Below are positions 1-8,616 of a DNA stretch of 64,000 nucleotides, one piece after another. The stretch comes from Singulisphaera acidiphila DSM 18658 (GTDB lineage: Bacteria > Planctomycetota > Planctomycetia > Isosphaerales > Isosphaeraceae): NCBI RefSeq assembly GCF_000242455.2, contig NC_019892.1, positions 6,396,744-6,460,743 on the forward strand, written 5' to 3'. A program made the translations under genes and the position numbers. The notes beneath the pieces were generated by a model, which was given only the letters and a program-made list of their open reading frames with translations, was not told the origin of the DNA and made no database searches. Numbering within the stretch: position 1 is the stretch's first letter; each line of letters opens with the position of its first letter.

Positions 1-3000
1 TCCTCTTCTTCCTCGAGGATGATGATGCGCGGTGTGACCATCAGCATGAGGCTGGAGGTGGTCCGGCCGATGCCGATGTTGCGGAAGAGGCGGTTGAGCA
101 TGGGGGTCTTGGAGAGCACGGGGACACCGAACTCTTGACGCTGCTCATTGAGCCGCTTCACACCACCGAGGAGGACGGTTCCTCCGTCGGGCACCGTGAC
201 GGTTGTATTCACGGTGGTGAGGTTGAACTGGGGCAACTGGATCGTCGCGTTGATGGCCGCTCCGCCACCACCCAGACCACTTCCACCCACGGCCGCGGGG
301 ACCGAGAGGGTTTGGAAGGCCTCAATGACGGTGAAGACCGGGGACAGGGTCATTCGCACGTAACGTCGGTCTGCGGAGACCACGGGGGTCACCGTCAGCG
401 TGACGCCGTTGGGGAACGCGGTCGGTTGCGGCAAGAATGCGACCGAGCCGGGGCCAACGATCGGGGTCAGCGACGAGATGTAGTAAATCGTCTGGGTGTT
501 GTTGATGAACGCCGGGGCACCGTTGAAGGTCGTGACCTTCGGAGCCTGGAGGATGTTGGACCGGGTATCGCCCTGGGCGGCCGTCAGGAAGAGGTACACT
601 TCCAGGTCGCTGAGGAACGAGATCCCGAAGGTCGCACCCGCCGTCGAATTCACCGGCCCGATCGTCGGAGCACTCTGTGCGGCACTATCCTGCTGGAATG
701 GAATCGACAGGTCGGACGAGAAATTGCCGATGCCGCCACTGGCGAGGCCGACCGTCAGCGGGGTCTTGTTGCCCAGCGAATAGTCGCGGAAGGGGTTAAC
801 GATGTAAGCACCTGGCGTCGCTTGTCCGCCACCCGTACCGCCGCCGCCTCCGAGCGTGCTGCCACCGCTGCCGCCAAGACCGCCGCCGTTCTGGCCGCCG
901 AGTCCGCCACCGGCACCGCCTAGCGTGCTGCCGCCTCCTCCTCCGCCTAGCGTGCTACCGCCACCGGCACCGCCTAGCGTGCTGCCGCCTCCTCCTCCGC
1001 CGAGCGTACCTCCACCCCCACCGGTGGTGGTGCCACCTCCGGCGATGCCGCCGCTGCCGTTAATTGGGAAGATGGATTGCGCTGGGTTGGGGATCGCGAA
1101 GGTGCTCTTCTTGCCAACTGTCTTCGAGTGGATATCGAAGTCGAAGTCGACACCGATCTGCTCGAAGAAGCTGTCGCTGAGCGTGATGAACCGTACCTCG
1201 ATCGAGACTTGAAGATCCTGAAGACGTCGGAGCTGCTTGAGCAGGTCGGCCACCTGGTCGTGGATCTCGGCCGTGTGGCGGATAATCAGGCTGATGCTCA
1301 GGAAGAACGGGGTGATCGAGCCAATCGGCGTCGTCGTGTCCAGTCCACCCCCATCACCGGCCCCGAAGCCGCCACCCATGCCGTAGCCCGAGGAGGAATC
1401 GCCCCCCCCTACATCGTTGATCTTCCACGAGTTCGGCGCGATCGTGCCGGTAATGAGCTGGATCAAGGGGCCGTAATCCGCTTTGGGTCGATCACCCGCC
1501 GAGGAATTCGGACCGCTGTTCGACGCGGTGCTTGCGCCGTTGGCCAACGGAATTTGCTGTGCCCCCACCCCGTTGGCTCCCGGATTACTCGGGTTATCGA
1601 GCAGGCCCATCGGGTTCAGGGGGTTGGCCGGTCCCCGAGGGGGGGCCATGATCAGGTCACCGACGTAGTAGGGTTTCGGATAGGTCGAATCGATCGAGGT
1701 CTGAGGGCTCGTAATCATGAGCACCTCGTTCTCGACTTTGTAATTCAGACCCAGCGGATTGAGCATCAGCTTCAGAGCATTCTTGAGCTGGATATCGGAG
1801 ACAACCAGGGAGATGGGCGTCGCCGTGGTGATATCCACATCTGCAAGCGCCTTTTGGTCGAGAACGATGTTCAGGCCCGTGTAGTTGGTGAGGAACGCCA
1901 CCGCCTCGGCCAGAGGCTGGGCTTCCATGTTCAAGGAAACACGTTCCTTGAGCTTGGACTCGATAAAGATGGTCTTCGCGTCCTTCTTGATCTCGAGCTT
2001 GGCGTTCATCCGCAGCCGATCGGCCGTCATGTCCTTGAAGCTCTCGGCATACTTGATGCCCTTCATCTGAACTTCAGGGTCGGCGATGGCCGCTGTATCC
2101 ACCATCTGCAAGGTGTCGAGGGCGGCATCTTCCTTGGCGGCCTTGTTCTCGAGGTCCTTCTTGTAGTGGCGTTGAACGTTCGCCTTCCACGCGAGGATGG
2201 TGGCCGACACCTCGTTGGGATCGATTTCCTGGGCCATCGTGGCGAACTTGTTGGCCTCCTGGTAGCGCCCCTCGGCCATGGCCGTGGTCGCTTTGGCCAT
2301 CAGTTCTTCCATCCGCGTCTTCTTGGCCTTATCCGCCTCGAAGATTCGGAGTCGCTTGGCTTCGATCTCAGCCTTGGCGTTCTTGTCGAGCATCTTAACG
2401 TCGAAGGCGGCCTTGTCCTTCTTGGCCAGCTCGATCGCGACCTCGAGTCGTCGGACCATCGTCCGGGTGACGGCTTCGGGGAGTTCCGAGGACTTGGCTT
2501 TGACCGACCGGAGGGTTGTTTCGTAGATCGCGATGGCCTTATCGGGATCCGTCTCCTGATACCGTCGTGCCTCGGCGGACTTGGTGCCGACCTCGGCGTT
2601 GAGCTTCTGGGCCGCCAACGCCTCGGCGTCATGTCCGGGCTGAGGGAGGTCGGAAGCTGTGGCCTTCCCCGAGTCGTCGCCGGGGAGTTTGGCGAGCAGG
2701 TCCTGCACCTTCTGCATCAAGCCGCTGTCAAGAGCACCGCCCGAGGCAGCAACTTCGGTCAAGAGGGCACGGGCACGTCCCTGTTCTCCCTTGCGGAGAG
2801 CATCGAGGGCCGACTCGTACATGCTCAGGGCACCGCCCTGTTCGGCCAGAGCAATCTGAGCGATCAGGTCATCGGCCTGGGCATCGACACCGTGCTTACC
2901 CGTCTTGGCATCGTCGGCCATCTGGCGAGCTGCTGCGTAATTGCCCTGGCCGTAGAGGGTCCGCGCTTCGGAGAGAATCTGCTCTCCTCTGCCCAGCGGA

Positions 3001-4337
3001 GCGGATTCCGCCGTGGGTTCTGCCGCTGGCGGGACCGTCAGTTCGGTCGCGGGCGGAATGGCCGCCGTGGGGAGAGCGGTGTTTGATTCGGTTGGGTCGG
3101 GGAGACCGGGCAGGGTTTCCTCGACAACAGCTTGCACCTTCTGGACAGCGGCATCGGTCGCGGGCGCCGCTCCGCTTTCTCGCGCCCTCAGGCGTTCGAC
3201 TTCGGAGAACTTGGCCGACGCGGCCACGCTATCGCCCCGGGCCAGCAGTTCGTTGGCCTCATGCTCAACAATCGAGCTCTGCGACTCGGCCGCTGGCTTC
3301 GTTGCGGTGGCGATCGCGGATGGATTTCCGGCAGGCGTTTGACGAGCACGAGCCATTTCGACGTCGTGCAGCACGGTTTCCGCGCGGTCGGAGGTCAGCG
3401 GCGGGACCACGTTCATCCGCTGGGCCTGTTGTGCTTTCAGTGCGGCCTGATCCAACTGGCCGGTCGACATCAGGTGCCGAGCTTCCTGAACCAGGACGTC
3501 ATAAACGCCCAGGCTCGGCTGCTCTCGGGGAGGACTGGCGCGGAGCTGGTCACGGCGACGCAGAGCGCGAGCCGCCGAGGCGACCTTTTCGGGATTATCT
3601 TCGAAGATGCCGAAGGACATTTTCCAAGACTTAACGTCGAGGGCCAGCGCTTCTGCCTGCTCGAACTGGTTATTGGCCAGTAGAGCACGGGCCTGCTTCA
3701 CCTTTTCGCGAGCCAGGTCGAGGCTGCGGGGCTGGTTGGTTGCCGGGCTTGCCGCCACCTTGGGCCGGGCCTTTTCGATGGCGTCGGCCACCTTGGCCGG
3801 GGTGTCGTCGAACAGCCCCCAACGCACGTTCATCACCTGGACTTCGTTGACGAGCCGGGTGGCCGCATCGTAGTCTCCCAGGCGAATCTGTTCGCGGGCC
3901 GACCTGAGTTTCCAGTCAGCCTCTTGCTTCGCATTGGAGGGGTTAGCTCCAGGCGTTGAGGCCGGCTGAGTCGACGGTGCCGGCTGAGTGGCCGGGGCCG
4001 TCCCCCCAGGGGTCGGACTGGTCGCACCGGCCGGTGCAACTGCGGTGTCTGCCGGTACGCGTGAGAGTTCTTTCAAATAAGCGTCGAGGACAGTTTTTTC
4101 GCTTACCGAGAGCTGGTCCCGATAGGACTGTGCAGCCGTGAGATACTGGGTGGCCAGAGCATATTGGCCACTGTTGAACAACCGGGCCCCCGCCTCGAGG
4201 TATCTGACAGGTGGCACGGGCGCTGCGGGGCGCGGCGATGATACCGGGCGGGCCGCGTCCTCAGGGGGAGCGCCATCCGTGGCCCCACCCCACGCGCCGA
4301 GGGTCAAGAGGATTGCGAGCGTTCTAAGCCTTCCCAA
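1..4337 (-). CDS. Secretin (GspD/PilQ-type outer-membrane channel), C-terminus beyond the window edge
   Basis: Probable outer-membrane secretin ring for type IV pili or type II secretion. About 1,445 codons are visible. The frame is still open at base 1 and ends in the secretin-like stretch TSSLMLMVTPRIIILEEEE, so only a short tail should be missing. The N-terminal half (about 4250-2100) is an exported, Ala/Lys-rich helical repeat region of TPR-like character; the secretin N-domains and C-terminal beta domain follow. A TTG start at 4337 is chosen because a perfect AGGAGG lies 5 bases upstream and the first residues (GRLRTLAILLTLGAWGG) form a signal peptide. No ATG serves the N-terminus. It is the last visible gene of a PilM-N-O/P-Q-like operon, which supports the call. 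A Gly-rich STLGG repeat interrupts the C-terminal half. Much longer than E. coli GspD (about 650 residues). Confidence 0.85.
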   Translation of the reverse strand, partial: MGRLRTLAILLTLGAWGGATDGAPPEDAARPVSSPRPAAPVPPVRYLEAGARLFNSGQYALATQYLTAAQSYRDQLSVSEKTVLDAYLKELSRVPADTAVAPAGATSPTPGGTAPATQPAPSTQPASTPGANPSNAKQEADWKLRSAREQIRLGDYDAATRLVNEVQVMNVRWGLFDDTPAKVADAIEKARPKVAASPATNQPRSLDLAREKVKQARALLANNQFEQAEALALDVKSWKMSFGIFEDNPEKVASAARALRRRDQLRASPPREQPSLGVYDVLVQEARHLMSTGQLDQAALKAQQAQRMNVVPPLTSDRAETVLHDVEMARARQTPAGNPSAIATATKPAAESQSSIVEHEANELLARGDSVAASAKFSEVERLRARESGAAPATDAAVQKVQAVVEETLPGLPDPTESNTALPTAAIPPATELTVPPAAEPTAESAPLGRGEQILSEARTLYGQGNYAAARQMADDAKTGKHGVDAQADDLIAQIALAEQGGALSMYESALDALRKGEQGRARALLTEVAASGGALDSGLMQKVQDLLAKLPGDDSGKATASDLPQPGHDAEALAAQKLNAEVGTKSAEARRYQETDPDKAIAIYETTLRSVKAKSSELPEAVTRTMVRRLEVAIELAKKDKAAFDVKMLDKNAKAEIEAKRLRIFEADKAKKTRMEELMAKATTAMAEGRYQEANKFATMAQEIDPNEVSATILAWKANVQRHYKKDLENKAAKEDAALDTLQMVDTAAIADPEVQMKGIKYAESFKDMTADRLRMNAKLEIKKDAKTIFIESKLKERVSLNMEAQPLAEAVAFLTNYTGLNIVLDQKALADVDITTATPISLVVSDIQLKNALKLMLNPLGLNYKVENEVLMITSPQTSIDSTYPKPYYVGDLIMAPPRGPANPLNPMGLLDNPSNPGANGVGAQQIPLANGASTASNSGPNSSAGDRPKADYGPLIQLITGTIAPNSWKINDVGGGDSSSGYGMGGGFGAGDGGGLDTTTPIGSITPFFLSISLIIRHTAEIHDQVADLLKQLRRLQDLQVSIEVRFITLSDSFFEQIGVDFDFDIHSKTVGKKSTFAIPNPAQSIFPINGSGGIAGGGTTTGGGGGTLGGGGGGSTLGGAGGGSTLGGGGGGSTLGGAGGGLGGQNGGGLGGSGGSTLGGGGGTGGGQATPGAYIVNPFRDYSLGNKTPLTVGLASGGIGNFSSDLSIPFQQDSAAQSAPTIGPVNSTAGATFGISFLSDLEVYLFLTAAQGDTRSNILQAPKVTTFNGAPAFINNTQTIYYISSLTPIVGPGSVAFLPQPTAFPNGVTLTVTPVVSADRRYVRMTLSPVFTVIEAFQTLSVPAAVGGSGLGGGGAAINATIQLPQFNLTTVNTTVTVPDGGTVLLGGVKRLNEQRQEFGVPVLSKTPMLNRLFRNIGIGRTTSSLMLMVTPRIIILEEEE
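843..1040 (-). repeat. Gly-rich STLGG coding repeat inside the secretin
   Basis: In the secretin frame this segment codes for runs of glycine broken by STLGG units, about six copies, then a GGQNGG-like stretch. In DNA it is a tandem imperfect repeat of CCGCCTAGCGTGCTGCC-like units. It looks like a flexible linker or loop within the secretin domain and may vary in length by slippage. Confidence 0.75.
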
Positions 4338-4676
4338 CGCGACCTCCTTTCGCCACACACGGAGACGACCGCCGACTTCCCTGGCGACGGTCTCTGACTT
4401 GACTCCGCGGTGGGAGACGTGAATCCGATGTCTTCGCTAGCGCCATAGCCCCGAAGGGCGGCGGCTCTTCACCCGGCTGTCGTGGGGCTTCTGAGAGTCA
4501 GAGGTGCGAGATCAAGACGATGCGACCCAGAACGGGGAGAAGACGAGGCGGTGTCTTACCCTGAACGAGAATAGGGGTCAAGCTGCCTTTTTGGAATTTT
4601 ACGATTTTCCACACCGGCCGCGTACGTCTCGTTGGCGAAAAAAGGGCGATCGGCCACTCCGAAATTCGAAAGAAAA
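4338..4676. other. Gap between the secretin and the upstream pilus gene
   Basis: The gap of about 400 bases (4338-4746) holds the secretin ribosome site (AGGAGG, 4343-4348) and a strong hairpin terminator at 4677-4708. The rest shows no ORF with coding character. The terminator implies that the secretin may have its own promoter here, but I could not identify a clear -35/-10 pair. Confidence 0.5.
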
Positions 4677-4708
4677 GAGGCCCCCGACAGAGATCCGTCG
4701 GGGGCCTT
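4677..4708 (-). terminator. Rho-independent terminator after the PilO/P-like gene
   Basis: A 10-bp perfect stem (GGCCCCCGAC / GTCGGGGGCC, 4679-4688 and 4697-4706) with an 8-base loop. On the minus strand it is followed by a T-rich run (TCTTTTCTTTC). It sits 38 bases after the stop at 4747 and separates that gene from the secretin gene. Confidence 0.75.
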
Positions 4709-4746
4709 GGGCAAACGCGTCCGCGAAGTGAGAGGGCGGGCCTATG

Positions 4747-6645
4747 TCAGGGACCCATCCCCGGCATACCGCCAAAGTACGACGAACTCTCGCGGGCCTT
4801 GTTCGAGCTGGCCTCCGCCTTTTCGCGATTGTAAGTCTCCAGGACGTTCTTACGAACCTCGTTGGGCTCATCGAATGCCTGGTTCTTCATCGCGACCGAC
4901 CCGTCGGGGCGAACCACCAGCGAAAGCGCCGGAACCTCGAAGCGGCTATTGTCGATCTCCTTGGGAATGGGCCTGGACCCTCCCATTGCGTCGAGTACGA
5001 CCTGGCGGCTGTTGAAGTCGATCTTTTCCCGCTTGGATCCTGTTCCATCGGAGTTTGGAATGTCAACGACGAAGGGGCTGCCGATGACGTCTCCAGGACC
5101 GGCGTCAAATCGGCGGACGACCATCACGCCGTTGCCGGGATCCCACTTGGTCACCTCGAACTGAACCTGGTCGGTCGTCCCCACGCTGGCCACTTTCTGA
5201 AGGGCGTAGGTCGCCACATCGGCCGGGACCGAGACCATTTCGGTCGGTTCGCTCCAGGGACCGGCGAGCTCGATCGCGTTCTTGTCGACCCCGGGCGCGA
5301 CGTCCTCGCGCTTCAGGTTCGGGTTGAAGACCACGATTCGCAGCCGGAAGCGATAGGACGTGTCGGGGTCGACCGTGAAGTCGAGCGACCGAACCATGAG
5401 CAACTCTTCCTCGTTATGAACGAAGCTCATGTCATCGGAGGCCGTTCCACCCATCATGCCCATTCCGCCCATTTCCATCATCGACATATCCATCATCCCA
5501 GAGTTCATCATCCCTCCGGGCATCATTCCCCCCTCCATGCCTCCGGGCATCATGTTTCCCTCCATCATGCCTGGCATCATTCCGGAGTTGAGCTGCGGCT
5601 TGGCGACTTCCTTCTTTTCCTTCGGAACGAGGCTCGCGACGTGGACCTTCTCCCAGTAACCTGCCTTCAGGAACGGAAGGGGGTCAACCAGGCGTTCGAG
5701 GCGGACCGGGTCAGGCACCCATTCTTCGTCGTGTTCGGGAAGATTGTCGAGGACCTCGTGATTCTTCTCGGCATCGACCTGTTCCCATTCCGACCAGGTG
5801 CCATCCTCCTGAAGGGCCTGACGCTCGATGTCGACCTGCTTGAAGTGGGGGTAGGCCACCTCTTTCCGCTTGAGCGCGGTGAGATAGTTCTCCCGCAGGG
5901 TCTTGTAGTCGAGGACCCCCGTGATCGAGACCCAGCGAAGCCCCTTGGTGGTCTCCTTGAACGGGCCAGCAGTTGCGTCCGCTTTCTTCTCGGCTTCTTT
6001 AGCCTTCGACTTGTCCTCGCCGACAAGCAGACTCTTGACGCGTTGTGTGTCCTTCTCGAACTTCTTGTTCACCTGTTCTTGCTGCTTCTTGGTCATCATT
6101 CCGCCCCCCATCATTCCCGAACTCGCCATTTGCATCCGGCGATTGAGGCGAGACTGGGGCAGACCATTCTGGGGGGCATTGGGATCTTCGGGGGGGAGGG
6201 GAACGCGCTCCCCGTCCTTGATCTCATAAATCAAGACGCCGCCACGGCCCGGATAGGCGACGAGTTGGGTCGGCGCGATCAACTCGGGCGTGTCTCGAAT
6301 CAAGCCGGCGCCCGGCTCCGGAGAAACCCAAGGACTGGCGACGCGGAAGGCGATGGCATCGATCTTGTTGCTCGCCTGCTCGTCGACCATTTTCTCGAAG
6401 TTAGGGTTCTTGATGTTCTCCGCTTCGAGAAGCTTGAGAATATCCTCCTCGCCCTGTCTTCGGCTGATGTTGGATTCCGCCTGGCTGGCGGCCTTTCTGA
6501 CTTCTTCGGGGGTCGTCTCAATTGTGGGTCGGGTCGCCGCCATGTACAGGAACATGAGGCAGATTGCGGCCGTGACGCCCATCACGGCCTTTTCGCCATG
6601 ACGTAGCCCCAAGGCTTTGATTTTTTCAACCGACGCGTTAGCCAT
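4747..6645 (-). CDS. Pilus-assembly inner-membrane protein (PilO/P position), Met-rich
   Basis: 632 residues. Likely a bitopic inner-membrane component of the type IV pilus/type II secretion platform; the family itself is not recognised. A short cytoplasmic N-terminus is followed by one membrane helix (about residues 20-37, VMGVTAAICLMFLYMAA), then a long periplasmic part. Two Met-rich segments occur: a short one near 172-181 (SGMMGGGMM) and a long one at about 354-400 built of MMPGGM/GMM units. C-terminal region 410-600 looks beta-rich (FRLRIVVFNPN) and ends with YFGGMPGMGP. The ATG at 6645 has a GAGGAG site 7 bases upstream. It lies third in the operon behind the PilM-like and PilN/O-like genes and before the secretin, the place of PilO/PilP in classical operons. 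Role inferred from position and topology. Confidence 0.7.
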   Translation of the reverse strand: MANASVEKIKALGLRHGEKAVMGVTAAICLMFLYMAATRPTIETTPEEVRKAASQAESNISRRQGEEDILKLLEAENIKNPNFEKMVDEQASNKIDAIAFRVASPWVSPEPGAGLIRDTPELIAPTQLVAYPGRGGVLIYEIKDGERVPLPPEDPNAPQNGLPQSRLNRRMQMASSGMMGGGMMTKKQQEQVNKKFEKDTQRVKSLLVGEDKSKAKEAEKKADATAGPFKETTKGLRWVSITGVLDYKTLRENYLTALKRKEVAYPHFKQVDIERQALQEDGTWSEWEQVDAEKNHEVLDNLPEHDEEWVPDPVRLERLVDPLPFLKAGYWEKVHVASLVPKEKKEVAKPQLNSGMMPGMMEGNMMPGGMEGGMMPGGMMNSGMMDMSMMEMGGMGMMGGTASDDMSFVHNEEELLMVRSLDFTVDPDTSYRFRLRIVVFNPNLKREDVAPGVDKNAIELAGPWSEPTEMVSVPADVATYALQKVASVGTTDQVQFEVTKWDPGNGVMVVRRFDAGPGDVIGSPFVVDIPNSDGTGSKREKIDFNSRQVVLDAMGGSRPIPKEIDNSRFEVPALSLVVRPDGSVAMKNQAFDEPNEVRKNVLETYNREKAEASSNKARESSSYFGGMPGMGP

Positions 6646-6734
6646 GGTGGCAACTCCTCTCGGAACCTATCGGCAAAATCGGTCGGATGCGGGCCGATCC
6701 CAACCGGCGGAGCTTCGACTCGATCGTTGTCCCG

Positions 6735-7035
6735 TCATCGCGTTTTAGGCGCATCGTCAGCCTTGGCTGCGTCCTCGGCCTTAGGCGCGTCGTCTTTCTT
6801 GGCCGCGTCCTCGGCCTTGGGCGTTTCGTCTTTCTTGGCCGCGTCCTCAGCCTTGGGGGCATCTTCCTTCTTTGCTGCATCCTCAGCCTTGGGAGCGTCG
6901 TCCTTCTTTGCTGCGTCCTCAGCCTTGGCCGCGTCCTCGGCCTTGGGTGTTTCGTCTTTCTTGGCCGCGTCCTCAGCCTTGGGCGCGTCGTCTTTCTTGG
7001 CCGCGTCCTCGGCCTTGGGCGCGTCGCCGGGGGCT
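6735..7035 (-). repeat. Tandem 33-bp coding repeat (11-residue AEDAAKK units)
   Basis: About eight imperfect copies of a 33-bp unit coding for D(A/T)PKAEDAAKK at the C-terminus of the PilN/O-like protein, one copy shortened. Third positions and the D/E and A/T choices vary, so copies are diverged but in register. Eleven-residue periodicity is that of a hendecad coiled coil or an extended charged helix. Confidence 0.85.
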
Positions 7036-8477
7036 GCATTCGGATCGGCAGGGGCCATCTCGCCATCGGCTGACTGACTGGGTTCAGCGACCGGTTCCGG
7101 TGGTGGGGAGTTGTAGAACCGAGCTTGGCCGTAGACGGTGACCTCGATGACGTTATAGTACGGGTCGTGGATGGTGATGGCCGTGGTCTTCTTGGCCTTA
7201 TCCAACTCTTCTTTTCGCCCTTTTTGGCGGTCTTTTGTCCGCGCGTCGACCCCCTTCTTGGCGATTCCTCCTCCCATCCCACCGCCCATTCCATATCCCA
7301 TGCCGGGCATCATTCCAGGCATCATTCCGGAGGACATTCCACCGAAGCCGGTCATGCCACTCATGGAGCCGGGCATCATGCCGGGCATCATGCCGCCATA
7401 TCCGCCATACATCGAGTCGCTGCCCCACATGTTGTTCCCCTTCACCGGCTTGACGACCCGGGTCGCCGGCTTCGCGATGGAGAATTCGGAGACCTGGATC
7501 GCCATCGGCGAGTTCTCGAGGGCGACGAGAAACTCCGGGATATAGCTTTGGTCGATGAGCACCGAGATTTGAAACGGCATGATCTTGTATTGGACGCTCT
7601 CGGTCTGGATGTAGAAGACCGCGTCACGATTTTGCTGTGCGCCGCCCATCATGCCGGGCATCATCCCGGCGTCGGCGCTCATACCCTCCGCAGGGGCTGC
7701 CGTGGCTGCGCTCTCGGTGCCTGGCGGGTCGAGAGTGGGGGCCTCGACGAGCTGCACCCCTTTGGCCATCGAGATCTGGTCCTGCGAGGTGGTGGTGCCT
7801 ACGTCGAGCAGGCTGATCTGCTTGATCTTCGCCGAGTCCCAGTCTTTGGCCGTTTTGTTGACCTCGTTGACGACCTCAAGGAGAGACCGCTGGATCCAGA
7901 GCCGCTCTTGGGCGCCCCAGACTTTGCCCAGGCTCGGAACAATCGAGCCCTTGACTTCGAGCGAGGCTGGTTTGAGCAAAACGGCTTCGAGTGGTGCGGA
8001 GACGACGCCAGTCCCCTCCATGACGTCAAACGGCCGGAAGGAGTTGTAGACCTCGGTGACGTACTTGGGGTAGGAGTTGGCGTAGCTGATGATGGCGATC
8101 TGCACGGTGCTGGCATCAACGTTTTCGGGCCACTTGTTGCCCCACTCGCGGAATTCCTTCTCGACTTCCTCCGGCCAGGTCAAGAGCGGTGCCTGCCGCT
8201 CGTAGAGTTTGGCCCACGAGACGTTGACGTCCTTGCTCAGCACTTCCGTCTGTGCGTTGACGATCGGCTTGTACTGGTCGTTTGGGACGACGCCGTTGGC
8301 GTACTTCTCGACCCCCGACTTGGCTCCTGTGATGATCCCGGTCTGTTCGATCGCTTTCTTCTTGATCGGCTCAGAGCCGATGGCATAGGCGATCATCGGG
8401 AGCAGGGCCGAGATGCCGACGGCGATCCAGAAGCGATACTTGATCGCTTGTCGCAAGATTTCTTTGATCTGGTCCAT
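6735..8477 (-). CDS. Pilus-assembly inner-membrane protein (PilN/PilO-like), Met-rich with hendecad tail
   Basis: 580 residues. Probably the PilN/PilO/GspM-type alignment-complex partner. N-terminus: short cytoplasmic stretch, membrane helix at about 16-33 (FWIAVGISALLPMIAYAI), then periplasmic domains. Segment VLIDQSYIPEFLVALENSP (about 310-328) followed by MAIQVSEFSI resembles the ferredoxin-like C-domain of PilO. Two Met tracts follow the GMMPGMM pattern (about 268 and 356-403). The C-terminal 100 residues are tandem 11-residue units of the type DAPKAEDAAKK, highly charged and Ala-rich. No clear Shine-Dalgarno precedes the ATG at 8477. It lies 89 bases upstream of the next gene, so they are probably co-transcribed. 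Assignment rests on gene order and the PilO-like segment. Confidence 0.7.
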   Translation of the reverse strand: MDQIKEILRQAIKYRFWIAVGISALLPMIAYAIGSEPIKKKAIEQTGIITGAKSGVEKYANGVVPNDQYKPIVNAQTEVLSKDVNVSWAKLYERQAPLLTWPEEVEKEFREWGNKWPENVDASTVQIAIISYANSYPKYVTEVYNSFRPFDVMEGTGVVSAPLEAVLLKPASLEVKGSIVPSLGKVWGAQERLWIQRSLLEVVNEVNKTAKDWDSAKIKQISLLDVGTTTSQDQISMAKGVQLVEAPTLDPPGTESAATAAPAEGMSADAGMMPGMMGGAQQNRDAVFYIQTESVQYKIMPFQISVLIDQSYIPEFLVALENSPMAIQVSEFSIAKPATRVVKPVKGNNMWGSDSMYGGYGGMMPGMMPGSMSGMTGFGGMSSGMMPGMMPGMGYGMGGGMGGGIAKKGVDARTKDRQKGRKEELDKAKKTTAITIHDPYYNVIEVTVYGQARFYNSPPPEPVAEPSQSADGEMAPADPNAAPGDAPKAEDAAKKDDAPKAEDAAKKDETPKAEDAAKAEDAAKKDDAPKAEDAAKKEDAPKAEDAAKKDETPKAEDAAKKDDAPKAEDAAKADDAPKTR

Positions 8478-8616
8478 GGTTGCGGCGACCTTCGTGGTTG
8501 ATTTGGATCGGAGACGTCTCGACCGGCGGGCGATCGATCACCCGCGACGTGCCGGCTCGAGACGTTGAAGTCGATCGGAGGCGGCGGGAGACCGCCTCGC
8601 TCGAAATAAGGTCAGG

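Noticed and set aside
1077..3086. 669-codon plus-strand ORF
   Set aside because: Antisense of the secretin gene in a GC-rich frame; no recognisable domain.
4744..6606. Long plus-strand His-rich ORF opposite the PilO/P-like gene
   Set aside because: Its His runs are the antisense of Met codons in the Met-rich tract; the minus-strand gene has a signal-anchor, ribosome site and conserved order.
6735..7035. Tandem 33-bp units as a possible CRISPR array
   Set aside because: No spacers; the units are contiguous, in frame and coding.
7125..8501. 458-codon plus-strand ORF
   Set aside because: Antisense of the PilN/O-like gene, again with His runs from Met codons; no ribosome site.
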